Shown one piece after another: positions 6,280 to 6,369 of a DNA stretch of 6,369 nucleotides. A model generated the notes under the pieces. That model was not told the origin of the DNA. It saw nothing but the letters and a program-made list of their open reading frames with translations, and did not search any database. Origin of the DNA: Clostridia bacterium (lineage in GTDB: Bacteria; Bacillota; Clostridia; Oscillospirales; Acutalibacteraceae); contig JAFRZS010000045.1 of NCBI GenBank assembly GCA_017442445.1, positions 1 through 6,369 of the forward strand, in the 5' to 3' direction. The position numbers were made by a program, and so were the translations under genes. Numbering within the stretch: position 1 is the stretch's first letter; the number at the start of each line of letters is the position of its first letter.

Positions 6280-6312
6280 GGGGTTCTGCAGGTATAAAGC
6301 CTACAGAACCCC
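6280..6312 (-). repeat. Inverted repeat, 13-step hairpin, best on the minus strand
   Basis: GGGGTTCTG (6280-6288) pairs with CAGAACCCC (6304-6312), and AGG (6290-6292) with CCT (6300-6302), around a 7-nt loop. The one mismatch, C6289 against A6303 on the plus strand, becomes a G-U wobble in minus-strand RNA, so the stem is unbroken only in that direction. After the stem the minus strand reads CTTATTCTATG, only mildly T-rich. It could be a weak terminator for a minus-strand gene beyond the right edge, a small RNA, or a copy of a dispersed repeat. Confidence 0.7.
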
Positions 6313-6369
6313 ATAAATATGCATATAATATCAAAAAACGATAAGATTTTATGTTTTATACTACGAACA

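Larger units (their letters stand above)
6205..6369. other. Intergenic region with no supported gene
   Basis: This 165-bp stretch to the window edge contains no reading frame that looks like a protein on either strand. A 72-codon minus-strand frame crosses it but begins at TTG without an SD and runs antisense into the flavin reductase gene. It holds an inverted repeat and a short tandem repeat, listed separately, a 10-bp palindrome ATATGCATAT (6317-6326), and a lone TATAAT (6324-6329, plus) without a matching -35 box. No U-tract terminator for the flavin reductase gene is visible on the plus strand. Confidence 0.6.

Noticed and set aside
6116..6334. 72-codon minus-strand frame at the right end
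   Set aside because: TTG start without SD, runs antisense into the flavin reductase gene and is translated across the inverted repeat; no protein-like features.
6324..6368. TATAAT at 6324-6329 and ATG at 6351 as the start of a further plus-strand gene
   Set aside because: No -35 box at the right distance, no SD before the ATG, and too little sequence remains to judge coding.

Overview
The window is a compact, AT-leaning stretch of what is most likely a gut-type Clostridia genome (Oscillospiraceae/Ruminococcaceae-like). I infer this from the protein sequences, which resemble that group, from strong Shine-Dalgarno (SD) sites, from near-consensus sigma-A promoters, and from the hisS-aspS pairing common in Firmicutes. 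Taxonomy could not be checked by search.

Left half (about 1-3700), plus strand: a near-consensus promoter drives mgsA (methylglyoxal synthase), followed by hisS (histidyl-tRNA synthetase, TTG start) and aspS (aspartyl-tRNA synthetase). The mgsA-hisS gap is 56 bp and holds a small hairpin with a poor U-tract. The hisS-aspS gap is 6 bp. The run ends in a 16-bp perfect stem with a seven-U tract, a strong intrinsic terminator. I see no room for a T-box leader before hisS, and no other leader.

Middle (3714-4469), plus strand: a 251-residue, T-rich gene for a multi-pass membrane protein of unknown function, faintly DUF975-like. Its SD begins at the base after the terminator's U-tract, so it has no obvious promoter. 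Its last 29 bp overlap, tail to tail, the end of alr.

Right half: alr (alanine racemase, minus strand, start at 5622) and a flavin reductase/flavoredoxin-like gene (plus strand, 5710-6204) diverge from an 87-bp spacer. The spacer holds an excellent alr promoter and a fair promoter for the flavoprotein. Their -10 boxes abut, so use may be mutually exclusive. The last 165 bp have no convincing gene; they contain a 13-step inverted repeat that folds better as minus-strand RNA and a tandem 8-bp repeat.

The genes are mostly housekeeping: a glycolytic overflow bypass, translation, D-alanine for peptidoglycan, and a flavoprotein. I do not see a new defence, mobile or biosynthetic system. The points most worth a second look are the alr/membrane-gene overlap, the terminator fused to an SD, the abutting divergent promoters, an Asn at a position that is Asp in characterised MgsA, and the 3' inverted repeat.
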